From Phytopseudomonas straminea (GTDB lineage: Bacteria > Pseudomonadota > Gammaproteobacteria > Pseudomonadales > Pseudomonadaceae): 64,000 nucleotides of DNA. Shown here one piece after another: positions 1 to 8,489 of this stretch; the first letter of the stretch is position 1; each line of letters begins with the position of its first letter. Both the position numbers and the translations under genes were made by a program. The stretch lies in NCBI RefSeq assembly GCF_900112645.1, contig NZ_FOMO01000001.1:62001-126000 (forward strand), written 5' to 3'. The notes beneath the pieces were generated by a model, which was given only the letters and a program-made list of their open reading frames with translations, was not told the DNA's origin and ran no database searches.

Positions 1-1487
1 TCAGCGCCGCACTGGGCATGGCCATCGCCGCCCAGCGCCAGGGCAGCAAGCGCAAATCGGTGGCGGTGATCGGCGACGGCGCCCTGACCGCCGGCATGGC
101 CTTCGAAGCGCTCAACCACGCAGCCGACGTGAAAGCCAACATGCTGGTGGTGCTCAACGACAACGACATGTCGATCTCCAAGAACGTCGGCGGCCTGTCC
201 AACTACCTGGCCAAGATTCTCTCCAGCCGTACCTACGCCAACGTGCGCGAAGGCAGCAAGAAGGTGCTGTCCAAGCTGCCCGGCGCCTGGGAAATCGCCC
301 GCAAGACCGAAGAGCACGCCAAGGGCATGCTGGTCTCCGGCACCATGTTCGAAGAGCTGGGCTGGAACTACATCGGCCCCATCGACGGCCACGACCTGCC
401 GACCCTGCTGGCCACCCTGCGCAACATGCGCGACCTGGAGGGCCTGCAGTTCCTCCACGTGGTCACCAAGAAGGGCAAGGGCTTCGCACCCGCCGAGGTC
501 GACCCGATCGTTTACCACGCCATCACCAAGCTGGAGCCGATCAACGCGCCGGCCAAGGTGAAGGCGCCGTCCGGCCCGAAATACTCCAGCGTATTCGGCC
601 AATGGCTGTGTGAAATGGCCGCCAGCGATGAACGCCTGATGGCCATCACCCCGGCCATGAAGGAAGGCTCCGATCTCGTCGCCTTCAGCGAACGCCACCC
701 GGATCGCTACTTCGACGTGGCCATCGCCGAGCAGCACGCGGTGACGCTGGCGGCGGGCATGGCCTGCGAAGGCGCCAAGCCGGTGGTGGCGATCTACTCG
801 ACCTTTCTGCAGCGCGCTTACGACCAGCTGATCCATGACGTCGCCGTACAGAATCTCGATGTGCTGTTCGCCATCGACCGCGCCGGCCTGGTCGGCGAAG
901 ACGGCCCGACCCACGCGGGCAGCTTCGACCTCTCCTACCTGCGCTGCATCCCCGGCATGCTGATCATGACGCCGAGCGATGAAAACGAACTGCACCACAT
1001 GCTCACCACTGGTTACCAGTTCACTGGTCCGGCGGCGGTACGCTACCCCCGCGGCAGCGGCCCGAACGCGCCCATCGACCGCACGCTGACGGCGCTGCCG
1101 ATCGGCAAGGGCGTGGTGCGTCGCCAGGGCAAGGGCGTCGCCCTGCTGGTGTTCGGTGTGCAACTGAGTGAGGCCCTGCGCGTCGGCGAAAGCCTGGACG
1201 CCACGGTGGTCGACATGCGCTTCGTCAAACCCCTCGACGAGGCACTGGTCAGCGAACTGGCCGCCAGCCACGACCTCTTGGTGACCATCGAGGAAAACAG
1301 CGTGATGGGCGGCGCCGGCAGCGCGGTCAGTGAATTCCTCGCCGGCCAAGGCCCCCTCAAACCGATGCTGCACCTGGGCCTGCCCGACCACTACGTCGAG
1401 CATGCCCGCCCCGACCAGATGCTCGCCGAGTGCGGCCTGGACGAAGCCGGTATCGAGAAGGCCATCCGCGCCCGCCTGAAAGGCTGA
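1..1487 (+). CDS. dxs: 1-deoxy-D-xylulose-5-phosphate synthase, 3' part
   Basis: DXS condenses pyruvate with glyceraldehyde 3-phosphate using thiamine diphosphate; this is the first step of the MEP isoprenoid pathway in the cytoplasm. The reading frame is already open at the left edge, so the N-terminus is missing. About 494 residues are present of the roughly 630 usual for the family. Visible hallmarks are a [17 protein letters not shown] diphosphate/Mg site near the start, an IDGHD motif at about residue 125, the transketolase pyrimidine-binding part with [15 protein letters not shown], and a normal C-terminus ending in RLKG. A chemoreceptor gene follows about 100 bases downstream on the same strand but is unlikely to be functionally linked. 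The identification is secure; the only defect is truncation by the window. Confidence 0.97.
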   Translation, partial: SAALGMAIAAQRQGSKRKSVAVIGDGALTAGMAFEALNHAADVKANMLVVLNDNDMSISKNVGGLSNYLAKILSSRTYANVREGSKKVLSKLPGAWEIARKTEEHAKGMLVSGTMFEELGWNYIGPIDGHDLPTLLATLRNMRDLEGLQFLHVVTKKGKGFAPAEVDPIVYHAITKLEPINAPAKVKAPSGPKYSSVFGQWLCEMAASDERLMAITPAMKEGSDLVAFSERHPDRYFDVAIAEQHAVTLAAGMACEGAKPVVAIYSTFLQRAYDQLIHDVAVQNLDVLFAIDRAGLVGEDGPTHAGSFDLSYLRCIPGMLIMTPSDENELHHMLTTGYQFTGPAAVRYPRGSGPNAPIDRTLTALPIGKGVVRRQGKGVALLVFGVQLSEALRVGESLDATVVDMRFVKPLDEALVSELAASHDLLVTIEENSVMGGAGSAVSEFLAGQGPLKPMLHLGLPDHYVEHARPDQMLAECGLDEAGIEKAIRARLKG

Positions 1488-1586
1488 AGACACGCAAGCT
1501 CCGGACTGACGAACGGCTCACATTTTGCATCAATTTCTCGCCGAAATTGGGCATATGTAGACCATCGTTCGATGGCCGGAGTCTGT

Positions 1587-3815
1587 ATGCAACTGCGTAG
1601 CCATAAAATGGATTTTCACGGCCGCGAACGTCGCTGGCTGCCCTGGTTCGGCAAGGCAGGCAAGTTCGCCATGCGCTGGTCCTGCCTGCTCAATGCCGGG
1701 CACATGGCCCGGGTGGAGAAAACCTTTGCCGGATTGGCGCAGACCCGTGTCGATCTGCTCCTCAACTGGGCTCAGCAATACTGGCAGGCCCTTGAGGTGC
1801 TGGGCTGCGGCCTGACCGCAGCCTGGCCCGCCATCGCCCCCGGCAGCCTGCAACGGGCCCTGGCCCACACGCCCGAAGCCTCCGAACTGTTCGTGGTCGA
1901 CACCACCGGGCATATCGTCGCCTCCACCCATGCCCCGCGCCAGGGCGCCCGCTACGATGCCCAGGCCCTGGCCGCCGGGCTGCGCGCTCCGTTTCTGTTG
2001 GGGCCGTACAGCGACGAGCTGACCCTGCAACTGGGGGCCACCACCTCGAAGTTTCACGACGCCGTCACCCTGATGTTCCATCAGCCGCTGAGCCACGCCG
2101 GCCAGGTGGTCGGCTGCCTGTGCGCGCGGATCCCCAACGACGTGATGAGCGATCTGATCCAGCGCGAGGCCGGCCACGTCTACCGCGACTCTGGTGACAA
2201 CTATCTGTTCATGGTGCAAAGCGCCTACAACCCGGCCATCGCCCAGGGCACCGCGCTGTCGCGCTCGCGCTTCGAGGACGATGCCTTCACCGGCGGCGAC
2301 AACCTGAAACAGGGCATTGCGACGCCATTCGGCACCGTGAAAGTGCGCAAACACACCGAATTCGAGCTGCGCTTCACCGCTCCAGCCACCGGCGAACTGC
2401 ATCCGGGCGTGCGGGAAACCATCCGCCATGGCAGCAACCTGTTCGTGCTCTACCCCGGCTACCCGGATTACCGCCACGTCCCTGTAGTGGGCGCCGGCCT
2501 GACCCTGCGCATGCCGGGCTCGCCGGACACCTGGGGGCTGATGTGCGAGGGCGACCTGGAAGAGGTCTACCGCCAGCGCAGCCTGAGTTTCTCCCTGGCC
2601 AGCCAGTTGCTGGCCGGCCTGGCCCTGCTGGGCGGCCTGCAGTGGTGGCTGACGCAGCAGTTGCCCGAACACGCCGCGCCCCTGACCTTCGCCGCCGCCA
2701 GCGGGCTGCTGTTGGCCTTCTGGGCCTTCAGCCTGCGCGCGCGGGCGCGCGCGCTGCAGTCGCTGTCGGACTTCTTTCTGGACACCGCCGAATGCGGCGC
2801 GCCGCTGAGTAACCGTCTGGCGCTGGAACGTTTCGCCAGCGACGAGGCTGGCACTCTGGCCGGCTGGGTGAACAGCTTCGTCGACAAGATGGACCACACC
2901 ATGCAAGGCATCGTCACGGCCGGTAACGCCCTGCAGGACACCTCCACGGGGCTGAGCGGTACCGCCGGTAACGCCAGCCAGTGCGCCGCCCAGGGCCAGG
3001 CCGCCGCGGTGTCCACTGCCCGGGCGATGCTCGACGTCAATCACAGCATCGGCGAGGTCGCCCAGCATATTCACGACAGCGAGCACGCCTCCCGCCAGGC
3101 CCTGGACCTGACCCGCCAGGGCGCCAGCGCGGTGCAGCACAATGCCGATGACGTGGCCCAGCTGGCCAGCCGCATTGAACAGTCCAGCCAGGCCCTCGAA
3201 GCCCTGAGCCGGCAGACCGAGCAAATCCAGCACATCAGCGAAGCCATTCGCGGCATCGCCGACCAGACCAACCTGCTGGCCCTCAATGCCGCCATCGAAG
3301 CGGCGCGCGCCGGCGACAGTGGCCGCGGCTTCGCGGTGGTCGCCGATGAAGTGCGCGGCCTGGCCAGACGCACCGCCCAGGCCACCCAGGAGATCGCCAC
3401 CACCTTGGGCAGCGTTCGCCAGCAGACCCTCGATACCCAAACGGCCATGCACAGCTGCCAGCAAGCCGCGCAAAGCAGCGTGGCGCGCTCGGGCGAAGCC
3501 AACGAGGCACTGGAACGTATCGAACAGGAAGTGGCCGGCATGCAGGACCGCCTCGGCCAGATCAGCGCGGCAATGAAGCTGCAGTTGAGCCAGGTGCAGG
3601 CGGTCAACGGCCAGGCTCAGGCGATCACCGGGGCCGCCGAGCGCAGCAGCCAGAGCGCCGGCGAAACCCTGCAGGCCGCGCAATCACTGGCCCAACTGGT
3701 ACTCGATCTGCACAAGACCGCCAGCCGCCTGAGCCGTCAGGAAAAGCCCGGCGGCAACAGCACATCCCCCCTCGGACAACCAACAGCGTTCAAACTCAAC
3801 GTAATTGCGCACTAA
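1587..3815 (+). CDS. Methyl-accepting chemotaxis protein with N-terminal sensor and membrane hairpin
   Basis: This is a 742-residue chemoreceptor. The C-terminal half carries the cytoplasmic signalling hairpin with the near-invariant tip [20 protein letters not shown] at about residues 556-575, flanked by long methylation-helix coiled coils. The N-terminal ~330 residues form a Cache/PAS-like sensor region (for example [15 protein letters not shown]). Two hydrophobic segments at about 336-353 and 365-383 follow it. I see no membrane segment near the N-terminus, which is unusual, because periplasmic sensors are normally bracketed by two helices. The start at 1587 is preferred because GGAG lies 5 bases upstream; an ATG at 1572 lacks a ribosome site. 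No C-terminal CheR-tethering pentapeptide is visible. The ligand is unknown. A 717-residue open frame on the other strand is a codon-bias shadow. Confidence 0.92.
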   Translation: MQLRSHKMDFHGRERRWLPWFGKAGKFAMRWSCLLNAGHMARVEKTFAGLAQTRVDLLLNWAQQYWQALEVLGCGLTAAWPAIAPGSLQRALAHTPEASELFVVDTTGHIVASTHAPRQGARYDAQALAAGLRAPFLLGPYSDELTLQLGATTSKFHDAVTLMFHQPLSHAGQVVGCLCARIPNDVMSDLIQREAGHVYRDSGDNYLFMVQSAYNPAIAQGTALSRSRFEDDAFTGGDNLKQGIATPFGTVKVRKHTEFELRFTAPATGELHPGVRETIRHGSNLFVLYPGYPDYRHVPVVGAGLTLRMPGSPDTWGLMCEGDLEEVYRQRSLSFSLASQLLAGLALLGGLQWWLTQQLPEHAAPLTFAAASGLLLAFWAFSLRARARALQSLSDFFLDTAECGAPLSNRLALERFASDEAGTLAGWVNSFVDKMDHTMQGIVTAGNALQDTSTGLSGTAGNASQCAAQGQAAAVSTARAMLDVNHSIGEVAQHIHDSEHASRQALDLTRQGASAVQHNADDVAQLASRIEQSSQALEALSRQTEQIQHISEAIRGIADQTNLLALNAAIEAARAGDSGRGFAVVADEVRGLARRTAQATQEIATTLGSVRQQTLDTQTAMHSCQQAAQSSVARSGEANEALERIEQEVAGMQDRLGQISAAMKLQLSQVQAVNGQAQAITGAAERSSQSAGETLQAAQSLAQLVLDLHKTASRLSRQEKPGGNSTSPLGQPTAFKLNVIAH

Positions 3816-3839
3816 CACTTCCGAAGATCGCTATGGCTC

Positions 3840-3909
3840 GTAGCCTGGCGTTGAGCGCAGCGATACCCAGGTCGATTCCCCGGGTATCGCTCTGCTCAAC
3901 CCAGGCTAC
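3840..3909. repeat. Dispersed palindromic element, family A (complete)
   Basis: An imperfect inverted repeat lies between the convergent chemoreceptor and permease genes. The left arm begins GTAGCCTGG and contains TTGAGCG-AGCGATACCCAGG; the right arm is its inverse (CCCGGGTATCGCT, CTGCTCAACCCAGGCTAC). Half copies of the same sequence occur at 17811-17840 and 46036-46067. The position between convergent genes fits a REP-like repeat that may also act as a weak bidirectional terminator. Confidence 0.75.
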
Positions 3910-3926
3910 AACCAGCCACTGCAGGC

Positions 3927-4937
3927 CTACACCCAGCCCTGGGCCTTGAACTCGCTCTTCACGTAGGCGTAGTAGACCGGCGCGGCGACCAGCCCGGCGA
4001 TGCCGAAGGCCGCCTCGAATACCAGCATCACCAGCAGCAGCTCCCAGGCCCGCGCCTTGATCTGCCCACCGACGATGCGCGCGTTGAGGAAGTATTCGAC
4101 CTTGTGGATGAAGATCAGATAAGCCAGCGCCCCAAGCGCGACCCAGATCGACAGCGACAGGCCGACCACGAAGATCGCGGTATTGGAGATCAGGTTGCCG
4201 ACCACCGGCAGCAGGCCGGCCAGGAAGGTGATCAGAATCAGCGTCTTGGTCAGCGGCAGGTGCACGCCGAACAGTGGCAGCACGCCGATCAGGAAGATCG
4301 CGGTAAAGGTGGTGTTGAGCAGGGATATCTTGATCTGCGCGAAGACGATGTTGCGAAACGCCTCGACGAAGCGCTGCACGCGGGTCAGCAAGGCGCCAGC
4401 CAGGGGCTTGAGCTGATCCGGCTCCGGTACGTTCTGCAGGGCGATCACCGCGCCGAGGATCATGCCGATCAGAATGGTCACGAACATATGCACAGCGCCC
4501 TTGCCGAGCAGCTGCAGTTCGCTGATATGCCCGCGCAGCCAGTCGTGCAGCGCCACGCGGATATCGTCGACATTGGCCGGCAGGTAGGCCACCAGCGCCT
4601 CGGGCAACTGCTCGCGGGCGCGGTCGACCACGCCGAGCAGCTTGCCCATCATCCGCCCCGGGTTGTTGAGCTCGTGCATCAGCAGGGAAAAGCCGCCGGC
4701 GAAGATCAGGCCAAGCACGGCGATCACCAGCACGCTGAGCACCCCCACTGCCAGCACACGCCCCTTATGGCCGGCCAGCAGGCGCTGCATCGGCCGCGCC
4801 AGGCGGTTGACCAGCTCGAACACCAAGAGGCCTGCCAACAGGCTGGGCAGCAATTTCAGGGGGAAGACCAGCAGGAGCGCGGCGCCAACGATCAGGGCGC
4901 TGGCCGGGGAAAACCAGGGGGATACGGGGGCTTTCAT
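3927..4937 (-). CDS. AI-2E family transporter (PerM/YdiK-like membrane protein)
   Basis: This 336-residue polytopic inner-membrane protein belongs to the AI-2 exporter/PerM family. Hydrophobic segments occur near the N-terminus (ALIVGAALLLVFPLKLLPSLLAGLLVFEL), at about 70-90, and in a C-terminal group containing GVLPLFGVHLPLTKTLILITFLAGLLPVVGN, a region typical of the family. A soluble stretch of about 60 residues follows the third segment. The ATG at 4937 is chosen; a TTG at 4967 would extend it by ten residues, and neither has a strong ribosome site. It lies 145 bases downstream of a small membrane-protein gene that follows ribA. Substrates differ between family members, and AI-2 export should not be assumed here. 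Confidence 0.82.
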   Translation of the reverse strand: MKAPVSPWFSPASALIVGAALLLVFPLKLLPSLLAGLLVFELVNRLARPMQRLLAGHKGRVLAVGVLSVLVIAVLGLIFAGGFSLLMHELNNPGRMMGKLLGVVDRAREQLPEALVAYLPANVDDIRVALHDWLRGHISELQLLGKGAVHMFVTILIGMILGAVIALQNVPEPDQLKPLAGALLTRVQRFVEAFRNIVFAQIKISLLNTTFTAIFLIGVLPLFGVHLPLTKTLILITFLAGLLPVVGNLISNTAIFVVGLSLSIWVALGALAYLIFIHKVEYFLNARIVGGQIKARAWELLLVMLVFEAAFGIAGLVAAPVYYAYVKSEFKAQGWV

Positions 4938-5082
4938 AACGTCTGCAATGAACCGGAAGGCGTTCAATCTGCCAGTTGCTGGCGCGCTTTACCAGCGTCA
5001 TCGCACAACCTGAGCGCAAGCCCTGACGGCGATCAATGGGCTGGCGGCAGCACTTGGTCAGTCGGCGCACTGGCCGGGAAAG

Positions 5083-5496
5083 TCAGAGCTGCCTGGGAAT
5101 GCGGTAGAGGTAGAGCACCACGATGCTGACCAACGCCAGCAGGATCTGCGGCACCGCTTCAAGCCCGGCGAATACCGCCAGAGCGGCGATCCAGGCCGGC
5201 AATCCGGCACCGAGCAAGGCAGGACGCCGGCGCTCGGCCAGAGTCAGCCAGGCGGCGGGCTCGTCGGCGGTATTCAGGGCTTTCGCGGTAGCGAACAGGG
5301 CGCGCTTGTAGGCGCTGAATAGCGGCAGGCTGACGAACAGCGAGGCTAGCCCGGCGATGAACAGCGGCATGGCCAGCACGCCGGCTTGGCGCCCGGCACC
5401 GAACAGCAGGTTGATCACAAACAACGGCGCCAGGGTCAGTACCAGTTGCCGCCACCAGAGCAGGGCCAACCGGCGCTTGACCGCGGCGCGGGTCAA
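5083..5496 (-). CDS. Small multi-pass membrane protein, unknown function
   Basis: This protein of about 137 residues has hydrophobic stretches at roughly 18-33, 40-62, 97-112 and 114-132, and a basic N-terminus ([16 protein letters not shown]). It would be an integral inner-membrane protein with about four helices. The start appears to be TTG at 5496, whose TTGA overlaps the stop codon of ribA, so translation is probably coupled to ribA. I recognise no domain. The same position next to ribA is, from memory, occupied by a conserved hypothetical gene in other pseudomonads. No riboflavin-related function can be read from the sequence. Confidence 0.78.
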   Translation of the reverse strand: MTRAAVKRRLALLWWRQLVLTLAPLFVINLLFGAGRQAGVLAMPLFIAGLASLFVSLPLFSAYKRALFATAKALNTADEPAAWLTLAERRRPALLGAGLPAWIAALAVFAGLEAVPQILLALVSIVVLYLYRIPRQL

Positions 5497-6110
5497 GGCC
5501 GCTCGACCTCGCCCTGATGCAGCTTGCCGAGCATGTGCCCGAGCTTGCCGGCCTTGGTGGCCAGGTACTTGCTGTTGTGCGGGTTATGGCCCAACTGCAG
5601 CGGCACGCGGTTGGCCACCGGAATGCCCATGTCGCCGAGCGCCTTGACCTTGCGCGGGTTGTTGGTCATCAGCTTGAGCGAGCTGATGCCCAGGTGCTTG
5701 AGCATCGGCAGGCAGATGGCGTAGTCGCGCATGTCAGCGCCGAAGCCCAGGCGCTCGTTGGCTTCGACGGTATCGGCGCCGCCATCCTGCAGCTCGTAGG
5801 CGCGGATCTTGTTGAGCAGACCGATGCCGCGACCTTCCTGGCGCAGATAGAGCAGCACGCCGCGGCCTTCCTCGGCGATGGCACGCAGGGCGCCCTCAAG
5901 CTGGAAGCCGCAATCACAGCGCAGGCTGAACAGCGCATCACCGGTCAGGCACTCGGAATGCAGGCGCCCCAGCACAGGCTCGCCGTCGGCCACATTGCCG
6001 AAGGTCAGCGCGACATGCTCCTTGCCCGTGGCCTCCTCGAGAAAACCATGCATGGTGAACACACCGAACGGCGTCGGCAGTTGGGAGGCGGCGACGAACA
6101 CGACAGACAC
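5493..6110 (-). CDS. ribA: GTP cyclohydrolase II
   Basis: RibA opens GTP to 2,5-diamino-6-ribosylamino-4-pyrimidinone 5'-phosphate, formate and pyrophosphate, the committed step of riboflavin synthesis. The 205-residue length matches stand-alone bacterial RibA. Seen directly: the zinc site [19 protein letters not shown] (one Cys in LHSEC and two in RCDC), the GTP-binding [22 protein letters not shown] region, and [10 protein letters not shown] near the C-terminus. The GTG start at 6110 is chosen because AGGAG lies 6 bases upstream and it gives the family length; the frame stays open to 6176 without an ATG. It is the first gene of a short minus-strand unit with the small membrane protein. I see no FMN riboswitch upstream in this window. 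Confidence 0.96.
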   Translation of the reverse strand: MSVVFVAASQLPTPFGVFTMHGFLEEATGKEHVALTFGNVADGEPVLGRLHSECLTGDALFSLRCDCGFQLEGALRAIAEEGRGVLLYLRQEGRGIGLLNKIRAYELQDGGADTVEANERLGFGADMRDYAICLPMLKHLGISSLKLMTNNPRKVKALGDMGIPVANRVPLQLGHNPHNSKYLATKAGKLGHMLGKLHQGEVERP

Positions 6111-6221
6111 CGGATGCTCCTGGTAGCGGAAAGGAATGGGGATTTGCGAGGGGTGATAGTGTAACAGCAGCGTCAAGAGCCGCGTCAGCCGAATTACCGA
6201 TCAAAAGGATCGAGGGCCGGC

Positions 6222-6653
6222 TCAGCCTTCGGCGTAGTCACAGTCAATGCTCACCCGGCTGCCGACCGCCACACCAAGGCCGGCGAATTCGCCCCTGGCG
6301 ACCTCGATGATATAGCGCACCGGCTCATCCGAGCCATGGCGCTGCAGGCTGAAGGGACGCATGTCGACCAGCTTGCGCACTGTGCCGCCGTTGTCGATAA
6401 AGGCCGCCGACAGCGCGACGCGGGTGTCCTTCATCCACAGCTCGCGCAGCCCGTCCTGGGGCCAGGCGAAGAGCATGCCGTCGCCAACGTCATCACGACC
6501 GGACAATCCGATGGTGCGCGCATCAGCGGTGCCCGCCAGCGGCAGATCACGAGCATGGCCAGACGGGAAACCAACCCGGCATTCGGGCAGCTGCGCCAGC
6601 GCCATGTTCGAGGCAAGGCCCAAGGCGACGGACAAAAGAGCGGAATGCTTCAT
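6222..6653 (-). CDS. DUF192 family secreted protein
   Basis: This 143-residue protein has a signal peptide (MKHSALLSVALGLASNMALA, cleavage after about residue 20) and a DUF192 domain over most of the rest. The family signature is visible as RTIGLSGRDDVGDGMLFAWPQ followed by LWMKDTRVALSAAFID and, near the end, YIIEVARGEFAGLGVAVGS. Two cysteines, in PECRVGF and IDCDYAEG, could form a disulfide in the periplasm. The molecular function of DUF192 is not established. The gene starts with ATG and stands about 110 bases upstream of the ribA start on the same strand; it is divergent from prfC. Confidence 0.88.
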   Translation of the reverse strand: MKHSALLSVALGLASNMALAQLPECRVGFPSGHARDLPLAGTADARTIGLSGRDDVGDGMLFAWPQDGLRELWMKDTRVALSAAFIDNGGTVRKLVDMRPFSLQRHGSDEPVRYIIEVARGEFAGLGVAVGSRVSIDCDYAEG

Positions 6654-6756
6654 GCCAATCCAATGCGAGAACAGAGCGCCGATCTTACGTCATTCGTCGC
6701 ACCGGTGACGCGACAGACGTGCGCAGCGGATGCCCCAGCGCCTGTGCATTTGCCGC

Positions 6757-6762
6757 TATAAT
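6757..6762 (+). promoter_or_regulatory. Candidate -10 element upstream of prfC
   Basis: A perfect TATAAT lies 57 bases upstream of the prfC start, but I see no convincing -35 box at the proper spacing. It is a candidate sigma-70 promoter only. Confidence 0.35.
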
Positions 6763-6818
6763 CGCGCATTTTTCCGGGCCGCCCTGGCCCGCTCACGCTT
6801 TCAAGCAGGCACGCATCC

Positions 6819-8402
6819 ATGACCACTCAGGCCGCCGAAGTCGCCAAGCGCCGTACCTTCGCGATCATTTCCCACCCCGACGCAGGTAAGACCACCATCA
6901 CCGAGAAGCTGTTGCTGATGGGCAAGGCGATCGAAGTGGCCGGTACGGTGAAGTCGCGTAAATCCGACCGCCATGCGACATCAGACTGGATGGAAATGGA
7001 GAAGCAGCGCGGCATTTCCATCACCACCTCGGTGATGCAGTTCCCCTATCGCGAGCACATGATCAACCTGCTCGACACCCCTGGCCACGAAGACTTTTCG
7101 GAAGACACCTACCGCACCCTGACGGCGGTAGACAGCGCGCTGATGGTGCTCGACGGCGGTAAAGGCGTCGAGCCACGTACCATCGCCCTGATGGATGTGT
7201 GCCGCCTGCGCGACACGCCCATCGTCAGCTTCGTCAACAAGCTCGACCGCGATATCCGTGACCCCATCGAGCTGCTCGACGAGATCGAGGCGGTGCTGAA
7301 GATCAAGGCGGCGCCGATCACCTGGCCGATCGGCTGCTATCGCGACTTCAAGGGCGTGTATCACCTGGCCGGCGACTACATCATCGTCTACACCGCTGGC
7401 CACGGCCACGAGCGCACCGAAGCCAAGATCATCGAGAAACTCGACTCCGACGAGGCCCGCGCCCACCTGGGCGACGAGTACGAGCGCTTCGTCGAGCAGC
7501 TGGAGCTGGTGCAGGTCGCCTGCCACCCGTTCGACCAGGACGAATTCGACAACGGCCAGCTGACCCCGGTGTTCTTCGGCACCGCACTGGGTAACTTCGG
7601 TGTCGACCATGTGCTCGACGCCGTGGTCGACTGGGCGCCGCGCCCGCTGGCCCGTGTGGCCCACGAGCGCCCGGTGGAGCCGACCGAAGAGAAGTTCTCC
7701 GGCTTCGTGTTCAAGATTCAGGCGAACATGGACCCCAAGCACCGCGACCGCGTGGCCTTCATGCGCATCTGTTCGGGCAAGTACGAGAAAGGCATGAAGA
7801 TGCGCCACGTGCGTACCGGCAAGGACGTACGCATCGGCGACGCCCTGACCTTCTTCTCCAGCGAGCGTGAAATGCTCGAGGAAGCCTGGGCCGGCGACAT
7901 CATCGGCCTGCACAACCACGGTACCATCCAGATCGGCGACACCTTCACCGAAGGTGAAGCGCTGGGTTTCACCGGCATCCCCCACTTCGCCCCGGAATTG
8001 TTCCGTCGCGTGCGCCTGAAGGACCCGCTGAAATCCAAGCAACTGCGCCAGGGCCTGCAGCAGCTCGCCGAGGAAGGCGCCACCCAGGTGTTCTTCCCCG
8101 AGCGCAGCAACGACATCATCCTCGGCGCCGTCGGTGTGCTGCAGTTCGATGTGGTCGCCAGCCGCCTGAAAGAGGAATACAAGGTCGAGTGCGGCTACGA
8201 GCCGATCACCGTGTGGTCGGCGCGCTGGATCGAGTGCGACGACAAGAAGAAGCTCGAGGAATTCTCCAACAAGGCCGTGGAAAACCTCGCCTTCGATGGC
8301 GGCGGTCACCTCACCTACCTGGCGCCGACGCGCGTCAACCTGAGCCTGATGGAAGAGCGCTGGCCGGACGTGAAATTCCGAGCGACCCGCGAGCATCACT
8401 GA
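6819..8402 (+). CDS. prfC: Peptide chain release factor 3
   Basis: RF3 is the translational GTPase that removes RF1/RF2 from the ribosome after peptide release. The 527-residue length is normal. The GTP-binding domain shows the P-loop [13 protein letters not shown] (about residues 18-30), the switch II motif [16 protein letters not shown] and the G4 motif NKLD, followed by domain II beta-barrel and a C-terminal domain ending RATREHH. It starts with ATG and is followed by a strong intrinsic terminator, so it is probably monocistronic. The neighbour gcd is convergent. Nothing is odd about the coding sequence. Confidence 0.97.
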   Translation: MTTQAAEVAKRRTFAIISHPDAGKTTITEKLLLMGKAIEVAGTVKSRKSDRHATSDWMEMEKQRGISITTSVMQFPYREHMINLLDTPGHEDFSEDTYRTLTAVDSALMVLDGGKGVEPRTIALMDVCRLRDTPIVSFVNKLDRDIRDPIELLDEIEAVLKIKAAPITWPIGCYRDFKGVYHLAGDYIIVYTAGHGHERTEAKIIEKLDSDEARAHLGDEYERFVEQLELVQVACHPFDQDEFDNGQLTPVFFGTALGNFGVDHVLDAVVDWAPRPLARVAHERPVEPTEEKFSGFVFKIQANMDPKHRDRVAFMRICSGKYEKGMKMRHVRTGKDVRIGDALTFFSSEREMLEEAWAGDIIGLHNHGTIQIGDTFTEGEALGFTGIPHFAPELFRRVRLKDPLKSKQLRQGLQQLAEEGATQVFFPERSNDIILGAVGVLQFDVVASRLKEEYKVECGYEPITVWSARWIECDDKKKLEEFSNKAVENLAFDGGGHLTYLAPTRVNLSLMEERWPDVKFRATREHH

Positions 8403-8424
8403 TCGCGCTTTTGCATGCTCAATG

Positions 8425-8451
8425 AAAACGGCCCTCAACGGGCCGTTTTTT
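8425..8451. terminator. Intrinsic terminator between prfC and gcd
   Basis: A ten-base stem AAAACGGCCC / GGGCCGTTTT with a five-base loop is followed by a T run on the plus strand and by A-rich sequence in the other direction. It serves prfC and possibly convergent gcd as well. Confidence 0.9.
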
Positions 8452-8489
8452 ATGGGCGCTTCATAGACGGGATCAAGCAGGCTTGCTGC

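Noticed and set aside
1530..3683. 717-residue open frame antisense to the chemoreceptor
   Set aside because: Repetitive Ala/Gly/Gln/Val composition, no domain, no ribosome site; it is a by-product of high-GC codon bias opposite a well-supported gene.
4104..5129. 341-residue Gln/His-rich frame opposite the AI-2E family permease
   Set aside because: Biased composition, no motif, opposite a polytopic membrane protein with clear helices.
8463..8489. A separate gcd terminator (AGCAGGCTTGCTGCT hairpin)
   Set aside because: The stem is only four to five bases; the adjacent bidirectional hairpin at 8425-8451 is a better explanation.
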